NCBI RefSeq assembly: GCF_009857535.1
Contig: NZ_WWCS01000007.1
Coordinates: 186,001 to 250,000, forward strand
From: Duganella margarita
Lineage (GTDB): Bacteria > Pseudomonadota > Gammaproteobacteria > Burkholderiales > Burkholderiaceae_D
Reading direction: 5' to 3'
Length of the DNA stretch: 64,000 bases
Under the pieces are notes generated by a model. The model was given only the letters and a program-made list of their open reading frames with translations. It did not search any database and was not told the DNA's origin. Below, one piece after another: positions 41,210 to 52,700 of the stretch; position 1 is the first letter of the stretch, and the number at the start of each line of letters is the position of its first letter. The position numbers were made by a program, and so were the translations under genes.

Positions 41210-41584
41210 GTGCAAAGAAATAGCGGGTTCACAATGATCGAATTGTTGGTAACACTGGCCATTATCGGCTTGCTGGTGTCGCTGGCCGCGCCGCGCTACT
41301 TTGGCAATATCGATCGGACGCGCGAGGATGTGCTTCGTGAAGATTTGTATGTGATGAGAAATGCGCTCGACCACTTTTACGCGGACCGCAATGTCTACCC
41401 AGCCACGCTTGATGAGCTCGTTAAGGAAAAATACCTTCGTAGTCTGCCGGTCGATCCCTTTACGCAGAGTTCGAACAGCTGGTTGCCGGTGGCTCCTACT
41501 GATGCGAGTTTGGGCGGCGTCGCAGATGTACAGAGTGGGGCTCCTGGAAAGGGCCGGGATGGCACTGCTCTGAGGAGTTGGTAA
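41210..41584 (+). CDS. Type II secretion pseudopilin, small
   Basis: The 124-residue precursor starts at GTG 41210 after GGGAG, giving leader MQRNSG then FTMIELLVTLAIIGLLVSLAAPRYF, with Glu at +5. An upstream GTG at 41201 overlaps the previous gene. The C-terminal part DHFYADRNVYPATLDELVKEKYLRSLPVDPFT resembles GspG-like minor pilins. It lies just before another pilin-like gene. Confidence 0.8.
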   Translation: MQRNSGFTMIELLVTLAIIGLLVSLAAPRYFGNIDRTREDVLREDLYVMRNALDHFYADRNVYPATLDELVKEKYLRSLPVDPFTQSSNSWLPVAPTDASLGGVADVQSGAPGKGRDGTALRSW

Positions 41585-41587
41585 GCC

Positions 41588-42040
41588 ATGGCCAGACAAA
41601 GTGGATTCACGTACGTGATCGTAATGTTTTTGGTAGCCGTGTTATCGATCATCTCGGTACGAGCACTGGAGAATACGCTCACTACTGAGCGTCGTGACAA
41701 GGAAGCGCAGTTGTTATTGGTCGGCCAGGCTTACGCGGATGCGATCGCAGCATATTACAATGGTTCACCGGGGACGGAAAAAAGATGGCCGCAAAAGCCA
41801 GAGGACCTGCTGCTGGACCAACGCACCAACCGCACCTTTAGAGCGATAAGAAAACTGTACCGCGATCCGCTCACCGGCGCCAAGGAATGGGGCTATGTGT
41901 ACAACGGCGACGACTTGGTCGGCGTGTATTCCCTGTCCCCCCAAAAACCGCTCAAGCGGGATCAGTTCCCGCCAAACCAGGCTGGCTTCAAGAACGCGAA
42001 TAGTTACCGAGATTGGAAGTTTGTATATGCCGGCCAATGA
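41588..42040 (+). CDS. Pseudopilin-like protein lacking the +5 Glu
   Basis: The 150-residue protein has leader MARQSG then FTYVIVMFLVAVLSIISVRALENTL. The hydrophobic helix is normal, but the Glu at +5 is replaced by Ile/Val (FTYVIV). In type II systems the minor pilin GspK/X lacks this Glu, so this may be the tip pseudopilin. The rest (YYNGSPGTEKRWPQKPEDLLLDQRTNR) is pilin-like. It overlaps the following gspG by 14 bases. Confidence 0.72.
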   Translation: MARQSGFTYVIVMFLVAVLSIISVRALENTLTTERRDKEAQLLLVGQAYADAIAAYYNGSPGTEKRWPQKPEDLLLDQRTNRTFRAIRKLYRDPLTGAKEWGYVYNGDDLVGVYSLSPQKPLKRDQFPPNQAGFKNANSYRDWKFVYAGQ

Positions 42041-42446
42041 ACAGAGCGGCTTTACGCTGCTGGAGCTATTGGTCGTGATTGTCATCATCGGGTTACTGGC
42101 TGCGTTCGTTGGGCCGAAATACTTCGGCCAGCTAGAGCAATCGAAAGCGCAGATTACCCGCGCACAGATCGATGCGCTGGATAAGGGACTGATCCAGTAT
42201 CGGATCGATACCGGCCATTACCCATCGATGGAGCAGGGATTGATTGCGCTGTTTGTCGCTCCCGCCAATGAAGCGCTATGGCGTGGCCCTTATCTGAACA
42301 AAGCACTCCCGCAAGATGGATGGGGAAATCCTTACGTGTACAAGTTGCCCGGTGAAGGCGGGCGCGATTTTGAAGTGATTTCCTACGGTAGCGATGGGCA
42401 GCCCCAAGGCGCCGGCACGGCCGCTGATATCGCCAACTGGCACTGA
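42027..42446 (+). CDS. gspG: Type II secretion major pseudopilin GspG, second copy
   Basis: The 139-residue precursor has leader MPANEQSG then FTLLELLVVIVIIGLLAAFVGPKYFGQLEQSKAQ, nearly identical to the copy at 36642. The C-terminal GspG part is GHYPSMEQGLIALFVAPANEALWRGPYLNKALPQDGWGNPYVYKLPGEGG. It overlaps the preceding gene by 14 bases and lies nine bases before gspF. Confidence 0.9.
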   Translation: MPANEQSGFTLLELLVVIVIIGLLAAFVGPKYFGQLEQSKAQITRAQIDALDKGLIQYRIDTGHYPSMEQGLIALFVAPANEALWRGPYLNKALPQDGWGNPYVYKLPGEGGRDFEVISYGSDGQPQGAGTAADIANWH

Positions 42447-42454
42447 CAAGGTTA

Positions 42455-43642
42455 ATGATGCGTTACCGTGCAAAGGTTTTGAATCAACAGCTGAATGTCG
42501 ATCATATCGAGGTCGATGCTTCCAGCGAAGCGGAGGCGCGACGCGTTGTGGCGTCTTCTGGCGCACGCGTGTTGGATTTGCGACAAATGCGTGCGGGTCT
42601 GAAACGTTCAGGCCGGCAGAAAAAATTTAACTTGAGTGTCTTTAACCAGCAGCTTCATTCGCTGCTTGATGCGGGGCAAACGGTCGTCGAAGCCATTGAG
42701 GTGCTGGGACAAAACGACAGGCGGGGACGGCATCGGGCGATTTACGACACCTTATTGCAGAGTCTCCAGCAGGGCAATCAGCTGTCCGACGCGATGGCGA
42801 TGCTGCCGTCGGTTTTTTCTCCCTTGTATATTGCGATGGTCAGGGCCAGTGAAACCACCGGTACTGTGAGGGCGGCTATTCGGCGCTTCATGCTTTACCA
42901 GCGCCAGATCGATGAGATACGTGGCAAGTTGACCGCTGCTGCAACCTACCCAGCTATCCTGCTGAGCGTCGGCTTTCTGGTCATCGGCTTCTTGTTGCTC
43001 TACGTTCTGCCACGCTTCAGCGCTGTATACGATGAGTCTGGATCAAGCCGCCGAGGCGAAGCTGGGTTTGTCCAGCTATGGGGTGGCTTTGTGCGTAACA
43101 ACACGGTGTTGGCTTGGTCTAGCGTCCTGATTGTGGTTGGCATTGTTGTGGCGGTGGCAACCCATCCCGCGTTGCGTGCCATGGTCTATCGCAAGATGAT
43201 GAGTCTTCCATGGTTAGGAGAACGCGTCCTGGTGCTGCAGCTCGCTCGTCTGTATCGCACACTGGGCATGCTGCTGCGTAGTGGCGTCAGCGTGTTGTCG
43301 GCCATGCGCATGACGCAGGCTTCGATGCCTGTCACGATGCATGCCGACCTCACGGCTGCGGCGTTGGCAGTGAGCGAGGGTAAGGCGTTGTCGCATGTGA
43401 TGGCGACATACGGGTTGAGTACAGAGGTTGCTCAGCGGCTGCTGCTCGCCGGCGAATCCTCTGGCAACTTGGACGAGATGATGGAGCGTATCGCTGACTT
43501 CTACGATGAGGAAACTGCGCTCTGGATCGACACGGCAGGACGTCTGATCGAACCTATTTTAATGTTAGCGATTGGTGCGATCGTGGGGGCCATCGTTCTC
43601 ATGCTCTACAGCCCAATTTTTGACTTGGCGAACATAGTTTGA
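42455..43642 (+). CDS. gspF: Type II secretion inner-membrane protein GspF
   Basis: The 395-residue platform protein has two GspF domains. The first (FNQQLHSLLDAGQTVVEAIEVLGQNDR...FSPLYIAMVRASETTGTVRAAI) is repeated in the second (LARLYRTLGMLLRSGVSVLSAMRMTQ...LLLAGESSGNLDEMMERIADFYDEE). Membrane segments lie near 165-190, 215-240 and 365-390. GspF scaffolds pseudopilus assembly. Its last bases overlap the gspE start codon. Confidence 0.92.
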   Translation: MMRYRAKVLNQQLNVDHIEVDASSEAEARRVVASSGARVLDLRQMRAGLKRSGRQKKFNLSVFNQQLHSLLDAGQTVVEAIEVLGQNDRRGRHRAIYDTLLQSLQQGNQLSDAMAMLPSVFSPLYIAMVRASETTGTVRAAIRRFMLYQRQIDEIRGKLTAAATYPAILLSVGFLVIGFLLLYVLPRFSAVYDESGSSRRGEAGFVQLWGGFVRNNTVLAWSSVLIVVGIVVAVATHPALRAMVYRKMMSLPWLGERVLVLQLARLYRTLGMLLRSGVSVLSAMRMTQASMPVTMHADLTAAALAVSEGKALSHVMATYGLSTEVAQRLLLAGESSGNLDEMMERIADFYDEETALWIDTAGRLIEPILMLAIGAIVGAIVLMLYSPIFDLANIV

Positions 43643-45300
43643 AATTCATTGACATGCTTAACTTATCTTTACTCGACGATATTACACGCGCCACGGAGCC
43701 ACCGTACCAATGGCTTACGCGGTTGGCTGAGCATATGGGCAGCACACGCCATGAAGCGCTTGCAGCTTCGGGTGAATTATTGGCAATGCCTGTGATGAGC
43801 GGTGAAGCATTACGTCGGCTTAAACCTGAGTTTGAGCTAGCCAGCTACAGCGAGATGGTGGCGCGTCATGCATTTGTTGGCGTCGATGACCAAGGGCGAA
43901 CTCTTGCGCTTATAGGGATGCCGCTTGACCCCAACGTCGGCGATTGGCTGGCGCGCATTAATCTGCATGAAATTTATTTGGCGGACCCGGAACTGATCCA
44001 ATCGAAACTGGAATCGCACGAATCGATGTTCAGCGCGGTGGCGCAGGCTGTAGGTACCGAGGGCGCTATTGAATTGGCGCGGGACGACAGTGCAGACATG
44101 ACGCTGAGCTCTATCCAAGGCGAGTCCAGTCCTGCGGTACGGCTTATCAACTCTACGGTGTTTGATGCGCTTCGCTTCGAAGCGAGTGATATTCATCTTG
44201 AGTCTTTACCTCAGGGATTGGTGATTAAGTTTCGTATCGATGGGGTGCTGAACAAGATCGCAGTCGTCAATAATCCAGCGTTGGCAGAGCAATCGATCGC
44301 CCGTATCAAGGTGCTGGCGGAGCTTGATATCGGTGAGAAGCGTGTGCCGCAGGATGGACGCTTCCGTGTATCCGCGAAAGGGCGTGATATTGACATCCGT
44401 GTTTCAATCATGCCGAGTATTCATGGCGAGGATGCTGTTCTACGCATACTCGACAAGAAAGCGCTAACCGATAGCGTGCAGCGGCTTACCCTGGACTCTC
44501 TCGGTTTTGATCGTCAGACGATTCATTTATTGCGGCGCCTGGCTGCGGAGCCGTACGGCATGATGCTTGTGACTGGCCCAACCGGCAGTGGCAAGACCAC
44601 CACGTTGTATGCGGCGCTTACCGAAATTAATCACGGTGAGGACAAGTTCATTACCATCGAAGATCCGGTCGAGTATCAATTGCCTGGCGTGTTGCAAATT
44701 CCCGTCAATGAAAAGAAAGGGCTGACGTTTGCGGTAGGCCTGCGCTCCATCTTGCGGCATGACCCGGATAAGATTCTGGTCGGCGAGATTCGCGATCCTG
44801 AAACGGCGCAGATCGCGGTGCAGTCGGCGCTAACCGGTCATATGGTTTTCACCTCGGTGCATGCCAACAACACGTTCGACGTGATTGGCCGTTTCATGCA
44901 CATGGGCGTCGACCCGTATAACTTCGTGTCGTCTTTGACTGGTGTGGTGGCGCAACGCCTGTTGCGTCAGAACTGTTCGCATTGCAGCGCGCCGGTGCAA
45001 GTGAGCGCGGAACTGCTGGAGGAGTCCGGCATCAAGGACCCCGAAACATATCGTTTTCACGCCGGCGGAGGATGTCCTGAATGCCGCAACACCGGTTATA
45101 AGGGGCGCCGCGCAGTGGCAGAAGTCTTGCGGTTGACCGACGAAATCCGCGAGATGATTGTGGCACGGGCGTCAATCCGTGCCTTGAAGGAGCAAGCCAG
45201 GAAAGAAGGTACGCGGTTTTTGCGCGATGTGGCGTTGGATCTGGTACGCGCGGGGCACACCACTTTACAGGAGGTAAATCGTGTCACGTTTGTTGCCTGA
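43639..45300 (+). CDS. gspE: Type II secretion ATPase GspE
   Basis: The 553-residue hexameric ATPase powers pseudopilus assembly. The N-terminal domain (about 1-150) is followed by the core: Walker A GPTGSGKTTT (about residues 313-322), Asp box, GEIRDPETAQIAVQSALTGHMVFTSVHANN, and the metal-binding CxxC pairs NCSHC and GGGCPECRNTGYKGR. RLLRQNC and AVAEVL are standard GspE. The frame opens at TTG 43639, overlapping the gspF stop; ATG 43654 is an alternative. It belongs to the T2SS/type IV pilus ATPase family. Confidence 0.93.
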   Translation: MKFIDMLNLSLLDDITRATEPPYQWLTRLAEHMGSTRHEALAASGELLAMPVMSGEALRRLKPEFELASYSEMVARHAFVGVDDQGRTLALIGMPLDPNVGDWLARINLHEIYLADPELIQSKLESHESMFSAVAQAVGTEGAIELARDDSADMTLSSIQGESSPAVRLINSTVFDALRFEASDIHLESLPQGLVIKFRIDGVLNKIAVVNNPALAEQSIARIKVLAELDIGEKRVPQDGRFRVSAKGRDIDIRVSIMPSIHGEDAVLRILDKKALTDSVQRLTLDSLGFDRQTIHLLRRLAAEPYGMMLVTGPTGSGKTTTLYAALTEINHGEDKFITIEDPVEYQLPGVLQIPVNEKKGLTFAVGLRSILRHDPDKILVGEIRDPETAQIAVQSALTGHMVFTSVHANNTFDVIGRFMHMGVDPYNFVSSLTGVVAQRLLRQNCSHCSAPVQVSAELLEESGIKDPETYRFHAGGGCPECRNTGYKGRRAVAEVLRLTDEIREMIVARASIRALKEQARKEGTRFLRDVALDLVRAGHTTLQEVNRVTFVA

Positions 45301-46048
45301 AAAAGTCAAGATTGGATTATTTCCGGGCTGCTGTTGGCTACAAAGACGCGGAGTTGCTGAGCTCGTCATAGTGAGGCCGGAGGGGCAAGGAGCGGAAGCT
45401 TTGACGGCGGCGTTTATCGCTTTGTTGGCTAAACTGCCCGAAGCAGGGCGTGCGCGGATTCACTTGCATGTATTGGTGTCTGATAGTCTTGCTGCGATTA
45501 CGCTGCTGCCGTGGCAAGAAAGTCTTGTAGCAGACGATGAGTTGCGGGCCTATGCGCAGGCCTGCTTTGAGCAGGCAGGGAATACGATTGATGCCAGTTG
45601 GGCGATGCAGTACCACTTCCGACAATTCCGCGCACCGGGTATGGCGTATGCGCTGTCCCATGTTTGGCTATCGCAGCTGGTAGCACTGAGTGAAACCGCT
45701 GGCATGCATTTGAAGACAGTGCTGCCCTTGTCCGCCAGTGCTTATCAGCGCCAAGGGGGCGCCCGCACAGAGAAGCAAAGCGTGCTGCTGCTGGTGGAGC
45801 AGGAGCGGCTAACCGCATTAATATGCGTCAATGGCATGCTGATCAATAGGGATGTGCAACCCGTTATGGGTAAGCTCGACGCAGCGGGTGTTCGCCTTCT
45901 CATGCGTGTCACGGCCAACCAGCGAAATGTCCAAGCTGTGTACTATTGTGATCCGTCTTATTCCGAGGCGGTATCGCCACAAGCGTTCGTTGCGGCCTGT
46001 TTGCCGCAGTCGAGTATTACACCTGTTATTGCCTTGGATTGGATCTAG
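45281..46048 (+). CDS. PilM/GspL-like cytoplasmic platform protein
   Basis: The 255-residue protein starts at GTG 45281 after CAGGAGGTAAATC, overlapping gspE by 20 bases. It resembles the actin-like cytoplasmic half of PilM/GspL (LPWQESLVADDELRAYAQACFEQAGN, ALSHVWLSQLVALSETAGMHLKTVLPLSASAY). It has no membrane segment, so the membrane part is probably the following protein. Similarity is weak; context supports the assignment. Confidence 0.6.
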   Translation: MSRLLPEKVKIGLFPGCCWLQRRGVAELVIVRPEGQGAEALTAAFIALLAKLPEAGRARIHLHVLVSDSLAAITLLPWQESLVADDELRAYAQACFEQAGNTIDASWAMQYHFRQFRAPGMAYALSHVWLSQLVALSETAGMHLKTVLPLSASAYQRQGGARTEKQSVLLLVEQERLTALICVNGMLINRDVQPVMGKLDAAGVRLLMRVTANQRNVQAVYYCDPSYSEAVSPQAFVAACLPQSSITPVIALDWI

Positions 46049-46051
46049 TTC

Positions 46052-46573
46052 ATGGATGCTTTACTCCGAGTTATCAGACCTCAGTCGCGTTCGGTAGTTC
46101 CCTTGCTGGCTTTGTCAATACTTATCGCTAGCGTGGGCGTTTGGGTTGCAATTCTGGGATTCCGGCTACATGAAAAACAGGCGTCGATAACTGAGCGCGT
46201 TGCTCTGTTAAGGGCAAACAGTGTTGAGAAGCCAAAAATCGAACCAACCAAAGTTGAGCTTGACGAATTGAAGCAATGGGCGCTCTTGCAGACGGAGCGG
46301 CAATTCAGGTGGAGACCCTTGTTCAATGCGGTGGAGAAATCCACTAGCCCTGACATCGAACTGCTTGAATTTCAGCCGGATAAAGCCAACCGCAAGCTGC
46401 TGCTCAGAGGAGAAGCGCGCGATGACTCGGCCCTGCTAGCGTTTGTCGATGCTCTGGCGGAGCAACCTGCGCTAAGCCACGTTCACATCACGCACACTAA
46501 AACGCGTCGCCGCGATCGTTTAGTAACCGTCATCTTTGAGGTTAAAGCAAATTTTCTTGTCGGAATTTTTTAA
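46052..46573 (+). CDS. PilN/GspL-like membrane protein
   Basis: The 173-residue protein has one N-terminal membrane segment (about 18-38, PLLALSILIASVGVWVAILGF), a short coiled coil (EKQASITERVALLRANS) and a periplasmic ferredoxin-like domain (LFNAVEKSTSPDIELLEFQPDKANRKLLLRGEARDDSALLAFVDALA). The layout matches PilN. With the PilM-like, PilO-like and PilP-like proteins, it completes an inner-membrane platform. It ends the operon. Confidence 0.65.
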   Translation: MDALLRVIRPQSRSVVPLLALSILIASVGVWVAILGFRLHEKQASITERVALLRANSVEKPKIEPTKVELDELKQWALLQTERQFRWRPLFNAVEKSTSPDIELLEFQPDKANRKLLLRGEARDDSALLAFVDALAEQPALSHVHITHTKTRRRDRLVTVIFEVKANFLVGIF

Positions 46574-46745
46574 TGCAAGTCAAGCATTAGTGCAAATTTA
46601 CAACATTTTCCAAAAATATATGAAGATGTGATTTTCTGTGTATTTTCAAAAACGCAACAGCAGTTAGTATCTGCTGGTTAAGCTGTTAGAAATGCGTGGG
46701 TGGGAGGCATTAGCCCCCGCTATTGAAATTACCCAGGAAATTCAA
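46574..46745. promoter_or_regulatory. AT-rich promoter region of the giant RHS gene
   Basis: This 170-base region between the secretion operon and the RHS gene is AT-rich in 46590-46680. No terminator hairpin separates the two, so readthrough is possible. The probable start at 46746 has AGGAA six to seven bases upstream, while ATG 46692 lacks a ribosome site. Confidence 0.4.
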
Positions 46746-49700
46746 ATGCGACTGCAATTCAAATTATTGTTCGGACTCTTCAATTTATCTTATAGAGTTG
46801 GGAGTACAGCTTTCAATAGAATTCAGTTTAGCGCATCCGTCAAAACAATTTTTATTGCATTAAGCTTAGCAGCTGGAGTTATTGCTGCGCCAGTCAGTCA
46901 GGCGGCGAAAGCTAATAATGTCATCCACTTTGCTACTCCACCCAACACGCCGCTCAGTGCCGGAACGGTAGGAATATCAGCCTCGCCCGACTCTGAAACG
47001 GTTGTCAGATTTTCAAGTTCATCATCGTCAGTATGTAGCGTTTCGAACGCTGTTTATAGCGGCGGGTCAACCTCGGCGACGGTCACCTTGCTGAGCGTCG
47101 GGACCTGTTCAATTGATGCCAATTCTACCGGCAACATTGATTTCAACGCGCCGCCTACTGCAAACCGTCAGTTTCAGGTTCTCAGTCCGGCGCTAATACC
47201 GCAGAGCATCAATTTCGGCTCCATACCGAATCATGTCTACCCCGGTTCCTTCATTGTGTCCGCCATCGCGACGTCGGGTTTGCCTGTAGACTTTTATTCG
47301 CGGAACAACAGCATATGCAGTGTTGTTGGCACGACTGTGACTTTATATTCTGTTGGTCAATGCACTTTGGTGGCTAATCAAGCCGGCGATAATAAAACAT
47401 ACAGTGCTGCGACGCCGGTTGAACAATCGTTTTTGATTACTCCGCCCAATCAAAGCATCAGTTTTGACACAATTGGTACCAAGACTTACCCCGGTTCTGT
47501 AGAGCTGAGGGCGATCGCGACGTCTGGCTTAACCGTGCGCTTCGGTGTCACTACATACAGTACTTGCAGCGTATCGGGTACCACTCTCACCTTCGTTTCC
47601 CCAGGCACCTGCAGCGTTTACGCTGCTCAACCAGGCAATGCCAATTGGGCCGCAGCTCCTCAGGTTACGCAAAACTTCACTATCCTGGGAAGTCAATCAA
47701 TCACTTTTGATAGTATTGGTACCCAATTCTATCCCGGCTCGGTAACTCTGTCGGCCAAGGCAACATCACAGTTGGGCGTAACCTTCGCGGCGAGTGGCAT
47801 CTGCACTGTGTCAGGTGCGACTGCAACATTTAACGGACCAGGTGACTGTACAATTTCGGCAAGTCAGTCAGGCGGTGGTCAATGGGCCGCAGCGCCCACC
47901 GTGTCTCAGGTTTTCTCTGTCATACTCCGTTCACAAAGCATCGACTTCCCGGTGATCGCAGATCAAAGTTATCCCGGTTCTGTACAAATATCTGCCAACG
48001 CGACATCTGGACAGTCAGTGTACTTCTCCTCCGCAACGTCGGACGTCTGCACAGTGGCAGGGAACCTGGTGACGCTCAAAGGCGCGGGTACATGCACAAT
48101 TTTGGCGAATCAAGGCGGCAGCAGCTACTATTATGCGGCACCTCAAGTTAGCCGTTCATTCCGCGTACTGAAATCCCAAGCTATCACTTTTGCTACGTTG
48201 CCGCCGCTGCTGATTGCGGGTGGCAACAGCGCCACTTTGGTCGCCTCTGCCAGTTCGGGACTGCAAGTCCAGCTGAGCTCGACAACGCCAGCAGTTTGTT
48301 CGGTAGATGGCGCTACGCTTAAAGGCCTCACAACCGGGACGTGTACCGTGCTTGCTAGTCAAGCAGGTGATGGTGTTACTTTTGGCCCCGCTCAAGCGAC
48401 CCAGTCTACTCAAGTCAAGGTGAACAGCGCCTCCTTTGACTCTAGCAAGCTGGACATGGTGAGCAGTTTGCCTTTGGGCGGAACGTACACTGCCAAAGTC
48501 ACTGTGAAAAATGACGGGACATCGACATGGTTTGCAAACAAAGACTACTTCTTGGGTAGCCAGAGTGCTGAGAACAACACCATCTGGGGCCTTAAGCGGG
48601 TTTCGGTGGACACGGATGTTCCAAGCGGTGGGACATACACCTTCACCATCCCTGTGACAGCCCCTGCAACCGCCGGCGCATACCATTTCCAATGGAGGAT
48701 GGTACAGGAGAACATTCAATGGTTTGGCCTGCCCACAGAAGATCGCATCGTTATAGTGGGTACGCCTACGGGGACCGCGACGGTAAGCTTAACTGCGTCC
48801 CCAATGAACAGTCGCGTTGCACCTGGGGCTCAGGCGAATATCGCCTTTACCGGCAAGAGTACTGGCGCTACGGCCGTCCTCAAGCTTGAGCTGTTCCGGG
48901 ACATCGGATCTGGTTTCGAGAATTCACCAGTTTCTACGGTCACTGGTTCCGGCGCCGTGCAGGATTTTAACTACACCTACGCAGCCCGTTCCGGAACGTA
49001 TCGCTTCAAACTGCGCAGCACCGATACGGCGCAAAATATCAGCGAATCGCAGCCAGTGATTGTGAACGTCACCGATAGCGCTATTGCCGGCAAAATATTC
49101 GGCGTGCGCGGGACGGCGGACGGCCTAGCGCAGGCATATGGCTGGGTTTGTCAGGTAGCCTCGACGCAAACGCTAGCTTATAGCGTGTACCTGGATGCGC
49201 CGGCATCACTGGGTGGCACGCTGTTGACGAACGGCACGGCGAATGTCACAACCGAAGCTGACAACCTCGCCGTCCAATCGCAGTGCCAGACACCCGGCGT
49301 CGGCCATCACTTTGTGTTTGATGTGAGTACCTATGCCGCGCAATACGCCGGACGGTCGTTCTACATACAGGCGCAGGGAACCGGAAGCAGCCAGGTGGTA
49401 TTGCCGTGCGACGATAATAACTGCACGATTCCGAGCGGTCTGCGGATCGGCTTGACCACGCCCGTTGATGGCGACCGCTACCTTGCCCCGGCAACCGTGT
49501 TCGCCCGCGTGGCGGTGACTGGCGGCCAGGTGTATGACGAAGTGGCCATCAACATCAACAACGAGTGGATCGCCGCACAAGCGGATACGGAGCAAAATAC
49601 CTTCTACGCCAAGAAACAGGATTTACCTGCGCGCGCAGACCCATACACGGTGTATGCGCGGCTTCGCAAAGGGACCTCTGTCATTTATTCTGCGCAGAAT

Positions 49701-52700
49701 AAGGTCTTCGTGGATCCGGCCACCGGTATTACGCTCAGTGTGAGCGCGCCTACGGCGCAGACCAAGGTGATCGCAAAAACTGCAACGCAATTGGCAGCAA
49801 GCGCCTCGTTTCCGGCAGGCAGCCCTTACGTCATCGCAAGCGTCAAGTTCTACTCAAATGGCCAACTCATTGCGACCGCGGCCAATACGAACAACCTTTG
49901 GACGTCCAGTTGGACGCCGCCATTGTCTGCAACGGTAGACATCCTTGCCCGTGCATTTGACGGCAGTGGCAAAGTTCTTGCAGAGAGCTCACCAGTTCAC
50001 ATCATTATCGGCGGAGACAAGGGTCCGGCTGTACCGGGTTCTGAAGTACCTATTGCGGTTGATATGGTTGTGCCTCATCTGAGCAACGCAGACGCCGGAA
50101 CGCTCCCCGGTAACCTCACCGTAGGCGCTGATGGAGCTGCCAGCTATAGCATCCCTATCGTTGTGCCTCCCGGTACAGCTGGTGTACAACCCGAACTGAG
50201 CCTCAATTACTCGAGCAGCGGGCTCAATGGTTTCGCCGGTTTGGGCTGGAGTTTGAGTGGTCTGTCAAGCATTCATCGCTGCGGCAAAACCATCGCGCAG
50301 GACGGTGTTAATGACCGAATTAGATTTAGCACATCTGATCGCCTTTGCTTGGATGGGAAGCGCTTGGTGTTGGCGAATCTTGCGCTAAGCGATGACAACT
50401 ACTGGGCTAATAACGCCGAGTATAGGACTGAAATCACGGACTTTAGCCGGATCACCACCAATATTGATGATAAGGGGCTTCGCAGCTTTAAGGTGGAGAC
50501 AAAGGCAGGGGAAATTCTGACGTTTGGTGCCTCGTCTACTAGCTATGTAACACCTATTATTACCGCCGTGAACAGCGGCACTACCGCATTGCAACCAGCA
50601 GCGAAATCGGGAGCCCAGTCTTGGGCGGTGGACAGCATCAAAGATAAAGTTGGCAACTTTATCGAGATTATCTATGAGCAGACTGAGCAAGGCGAACATC
50701 GACCAAGTCTCGTGCGCTACGGCGGCAATGGCTTGAAAGCGCACGCTGCTGTACAGATTAGCTATGAAAGTCGGCCAGATGCGTGGAAAAAATATATTGA
50801 TGAAACTCGAAATGATTTGCGCAACCGCATCAGCCACATTCGCACATATGTCGGAAGCGACCTGAGCAGTACGCTCAGTAGTGCCACGCTGATACGCGAT
50901 TATGTACTTAGTTACGAACAGAGCCCGACGAGTGGACGCAGCTTATTAAATTCCGTGCAAGCGTGCGCAAAGCTTATATCGAAGGCAACTGACGTATCGT
51001 CCACGGATTGCCTCCCGGCTACTACTTTTGCGTGGGGTAAACCGGATCCTTCGAAGACTGCTGGATTTGAAAGCAAAGGAATTTGGGCCGGCGGCCCTTC
51101 GTTGTCGACGTTCTACAATGCGAACGGCACAACTATCAGTGCCAACCACCCAGACTATTTTTCATTTAGCGATTTCGAAAATAACGGCTACACCGATATT
51201 TTAGAAAAGCGTGTCCGAGGAATCAATGTGCCCGTCGTAGAAGCGAATGACCTGCCGCAGGGAACGCTTCGCACCCAATATCGCTATTTCCATAATACAG
51301 GCAGCGCTTTTAGCGAATATAAATACCAGCTCAGTACTGGTGAGCCGTTCATTGTGCTTGAAACCGGCGATTTTGATGGCGACGGGTTCTTGGATATCTT
51401 GGTGACCACTGTTGGTAGTGGGTCGGGATCTGCCAAAATTTGCCTTTCGCCATTTGCCAAAACCTCTTTAGGCTCAACGGATACGCCGCTCTCTTTCGAT
51501 TGCGAGGGCGGAAAGATATATCCTGCGGTTGGTGGTAATAGCGCAAGGGCACTTCCATATGTTGTGGACGTACTTGGCGAAGGGCGTTCAGCACATTACA
51601 GCACTAATATCAGCGATATTGCCACGGTGTGTATTCAAGGCACCTGCCAGGTCGACAAGAATCCGCCCACTGCGTTGGCAATGTTTTCGCCTAATGATAC
51701 AAGTGTCGATTATTCACAAAATCAATATACCCGTCTGAACCAGATGGTGGACTTTTCGGGCGTGGGAAAGCCTTACGATGTTCGCTGGACGCGCGTCAAC
51801 TTCGTCCAGTCTACGCAGGATGGTGGTGAAACGATCTACGATCCGCATTATGAAAATTTGACACCAAGAGTTGTTCTTAACAACTTCAATGCACCAGGCG
51901 CTGTCAACACCGGGGAAATGGCCAACTATTCCTATAAATCGTTCCCAGTTCCCCCCAAAAATACTTTTTATCAGCCTTATCTCTTCGACCGAGATACAGA
52001 TATGGGAAGTATTTCCAACGATTTCAATGGCTCCGGCTACAACAGCTTGGCGTTCGGTTACCTGGTACTTAAATGGGATAGCAACAACTTTTACTACTCG
52101 TATGACGATGCGCAGTTCACGATTTGCTTGTCTACCGGACGTGCGCTGGACTGTGGGGTACGACAAAAATACAGTAAAGACCGGTATGTATCGGTGCGCG
52201 CCATCGGGCAATTCTTTGGTGATGGCCAAGCGACCATCCTGGCGGACGTCATGAGCTATCCTGCATTGAATAAGCCGCAGCCAAGCGGGGCGTTGACTAT
52301 GTGCCGAGTAACTGGGGATGACACCACCTCTGGCACGGGCATCGAAGACACGAATATGGCGTGCGACACATGGGCAGGCTTTACGATGCCCGTAAAAGGT
52401 AGCCCCAATGCTGGAGACAACATCTTCTTTCTGGATATGATGGGCACAGGCCGCACTCAGATTTTGCAATATCACAGCGGAAAATTTGATGCGTTGAACA
52501 AGTGGGTGGCAGATGATCGTTGGGAAGTCTTTGCTCCAATTGATCTGGCGCCAGCGGGCCAAGCATTGGACCGTATCTATAAAGTCACCAATGGCTTGGG
52601 TGCAACCGGCACTGTGGAATACGCCGACGCGTTGACCGGAGGGATAGTTACTCGCTCTACTCAACCATCCTTGAAATACCCAATGCGCAACAATCCACGT

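Noticed and set aside
47202..48420. Repeats considered as a CRISPR array
   Set aside because: Units are long diverged coding repeats without short identical repeats and spacers. No CRISPR array was seen anywhere in the window.
51714..52664. 316-codon minus-strand frame inside the RHS gene
   Set aside because: No family features, and the plus-strand SpvB/RHS reading is continuous and strong.
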